Origin: Erysipelotrichia bacterium
GTDB lineage: Bacteria; Bacillota_I; Bacilli_A; Erysipelotrichales; Erysipelotrichaceae
Direction: 5' to 3'
DNA: 39,617 nt
Assembly: GCA_012799935.1 (NCBI GenBank)
Contig: JAAZKG010000048.1
Coordinates: 1 to 39,617 of the forward strand
This document shows, in pieces, positions 37,697 through 39,617 of this stretch. A model generated the notes under the pieces. It was given only the letters and a program-made list of their open reading frames with translations, made no database searches and was not told the origin of the DNA. A program made the position numbers and the translations under genes. The number at the start of each line of letters is the position of its first letter. Within the stretch, counting starts at the first letter, position 1.

Positions 37697-39340
37697 TTAC
37701 ATTCTCTCAGGAGCAGAAACCCCTATTAAATCCAAAGCGTTTTTTAATGTTATTCTAGTAGCTTCTACTAGTGCTAAACGTTCTTTGGATAATTGAAGGT
37801 TGTTTTCATTCCAAATTTTGTTAGTTGCATAGAAAGAATGGAAATATTGAGCTAATTTTTGAATATAATTACATACTTTATGTGGAGATCTTGTTTTAGC
37901 CCCATCAGCCACAACCGAGGTAAATTGTCCTAGATGTTTTAAAAGAGATATTTCTTTTTCGTCATTTAATAAAGAGTAATTGTTCAATTTTTCAGCAGAA
38001 TATTGTCTTAAGACAGAACAAATTCTAGCATAGGCATAATGGGCATAATAAACAGGATTATCAGAAGTTTCTGACTTGGCTAAGTTAAAATCAAAGTCAA
38101 GATGAGTATCAACAGCTTTACTAACAAAGAAGTATCTTGCGGCATCTAAACCCACTTCATCAACTAATTCTCTAATGGTAATAGCATTGCCAGTACGTTT
38201 GCTCATTTTAACTTCTACACCATCTTCTACAAGTCTTACCATTTGAATCAAATCGACTTCTAGAGCATCTTTAGGATGGCCTAATGCTGTCATTGCAGCC
38301 TTCATTCTAGCGACATAGCCATGATGATCAGCCCCCCAAAGGTTAACTAATTTTTCGTAGCCTCTTTCAAATTTATACTGGTGATTAGCAATATCAGGGG
38401 TCAAATAAGTATATAAACCATCCGATTTTTTTAATACTCTATCTTTATCATCGCCATATTCGGTGCTTTTAAACCAGAAAGCGCCATCTTGCTTGTAAGT
38501 AAGTCCCATAGCAATCATCTTCTCTAAAGCTTGATCAACTCTTTTTTCATCAACAATCCATTGTTCAGAAACCCACGAATCAAACTGACAGCCGTAATAA
38601 GCCAAGTCTTCTTTAATGCGACTAAGCTCCTTGTTTCTTCCTTCCCATTTAAAGTAATCAACGGCTTCTTGTTTATCGCTGTGAAGATATTTGTCTCCAA
38701 CTTCATCAATTATTTCTTTAGTGATTTCTATAATATCTTGCCCATGATATCCATCATCTGGCAAAGTGAAATCTAGTCCATAATGTTGACGATAACGACC
38801 ATAGATTGATTCCCCTAACATATCTATTTGATTGCCAGCATCATTGATATAATATTCTCTTAAAACATCATAACCAGATTTTTTAAGTAAACGACAAATA
38901 GCATCCCCCCAAGCTGCTCCTCTAGCATGTCCACAATGTAAAGGACCAGTAGGATTAGCTGAAACATATTCAACTAAGATTTTTAAATTATTGCCACTTT
39001 TATTTTGCCCATAATCATCTTTGGCATCAATAATAGTATTAATGATACTAGCTAAAATATCGTTTTTAATAAAGAAATTGATAAAACCAACACCAGCTAC
39101 TTCAATTTTTTTAACAAAATTACAATTTTCGTTTAGTTTTTCTACTAACATTTCTGCTGTAACACTTGGTTTTTGTTTAACTAATTTAGTTAGTTTCATA
39201 GCAATATTAGTGGAAAAGTCACCATTGTTATTATCTTTAGGTATTTCAATAACGATAAAGTCATCAGCTAACTCAATATGAAAAGTTGAAAAAACAGCTT
39301 CTTTAATTTTATCAATCAATAATATTTCGATTTTATTCAT
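37697..39340 (-). CDS. argS: Arginyl-tRNA synthetase
   Basis: VSANPTGPLHCGHARGAAWGD (HIGH-type), VEVKMSKRTGN (KMSKS-type), C-terminal anticodon-binding domain. Confidence 0.97.
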   Translation of the reverse strand: MNKIEILLIDKIKEAVFSTFHIELADDFIVIEIPKDNNNGDFSTNIAMKLTKLVKQKPSVTAEMLVEKLNENCNFVKKIEVAGVGFINFFIKNDILASIINTIIDAKDDYGQNKSGNNLKILVEYVSANPTGPLHCGHARGAAWGDAICRLLKKSGYDVLREYYINDAGNQIDMLGESIYGRYRQHYGLDFTLPDDGYHGQDIIEITKEIIDEVGDKYLHSDKQEAVDYFKWEGRNKELSRIKEDLAYYGCQFDSWVSEQWIVDEKRVDQALEKMIAMGLTYKQDGAFWFKSTEYGDDKDRVLKKSDGLYTYLTPDIANHQYKFERGYEKLVNLWGADHHGYVARMKAAMTALGHPKDALEVDLIQMVRLVEDGVEVKMSKRTGNAITIRELVDEVGLDAARYFFVSKAVDTHLDFDFNLAKSETSDNPVYYAHYAYARICSVLRQYSAEKLNNYSLLNDEKEISLLKHLGQFTSVVADGAKTRSPHKVCNYIQKLAQYFHSFYATNKIWNENNLQLSKERLALVEATRITLKNALDLIGVSAPERM

Positions 39341-39430
39341 GTCTTTACCTTTCTAATTACGTTATCGGGAAAATACTAACATATTTAAAGGAAATAATAA
39401 ACATTATAAATAGTGTTAAGTATTTTTAAA

Positions 39431-39466
39431 GATAAAAAAAGTCTGTGTGAAACAGCCTTCTTTTAA
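39431..39466 (-). terminator. Intrinsic terminator after rpmE
   Basis: Minus strand aaggctgt-ttcac-acagacttttttt. Confidence 0.6.
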
Positions 39467-39477
39467 CTTCTTTAAGC

Positions 39478-39617
39478 TTATTCCTTGATGCCGTATTTTT
39501 TATTGAATTGTTCAATACGTCCTGCAGCAGCTTGGAAACGTTGTCTTCCTGTATAAAATGGATGACAGTTTGAACAAGTGTCAACCTTGATTTCTTTTTT
39601 AGTAGAATGTGTTGAGA
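39478..39617 (-). CDS. rpmE: 50S ribosomal protein L31, C-terminal part (5' end beyond window)
   Basis: Minus strand [45 protein letters not shown]. Confidence 0.93.
   Translation of the reverse strand, partial: STHSTKKEIKVDTCSNCHPFYTGRQRFQAAAGRIEQFNKKYGIKE

Noticed and set aside
37406-37729. 107-aa plus-strand ORF from the track
   Set aside because: Antisense to the better-supported 45-aa minus-strand ORF, crosses the argS terminator and overlaps the argS 3' end; no SD or recognisable domain.

Overview
A low-GC Firmicutes-type chromosomal segment (Bacilli/Erysipelotrichia-like; RpoE delta is present), densely coding. No rRNA, tRNA, CRISPR array, integrase or transposase was recognised. The backbone is mutS(3' end)-mutL-miaA-tcdA-pth-mfd-rqcP, then (after a break) divIC, followed by gpmI, ytvI-like, a glpA/glpB/DUF1667-type redox operon, a purine nucleoside phosphorylase, an HD hydrolase / divergent lipoate-ligase-like / YczE-like operon, rpoE, DUF4236, prmC, prfA, a metallophosphoesterase, an amidohydrolase, DUF554, DegV, argS and rpmE (partial). 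The most unusual part is ~7.9-17.0 kb, a ~9 kb accessory block between rqcP and divIC. It encodes a membrane TIR-domain receptor-like protein, three SAM hydrolase (DUF62 family) paralogs and a complete ECF transporter (S, fused A-A, T) translationally coupled to two of the paralogs. A consensus promoter precedes the ECF operon, with a ~120-nt leader that can fold. A NADAR-domain gene lies just beyond divIC. Secondary observations are a decayed gene upstream of the nucleoside phosphorylase, a 45-aa membrane ORF absent from the ORF track, a possibly leaderless TIR promoter, and an LplA homolog that has lost its signature motifs. All calls come from reading the sequence and supplied translations; no database search was run.
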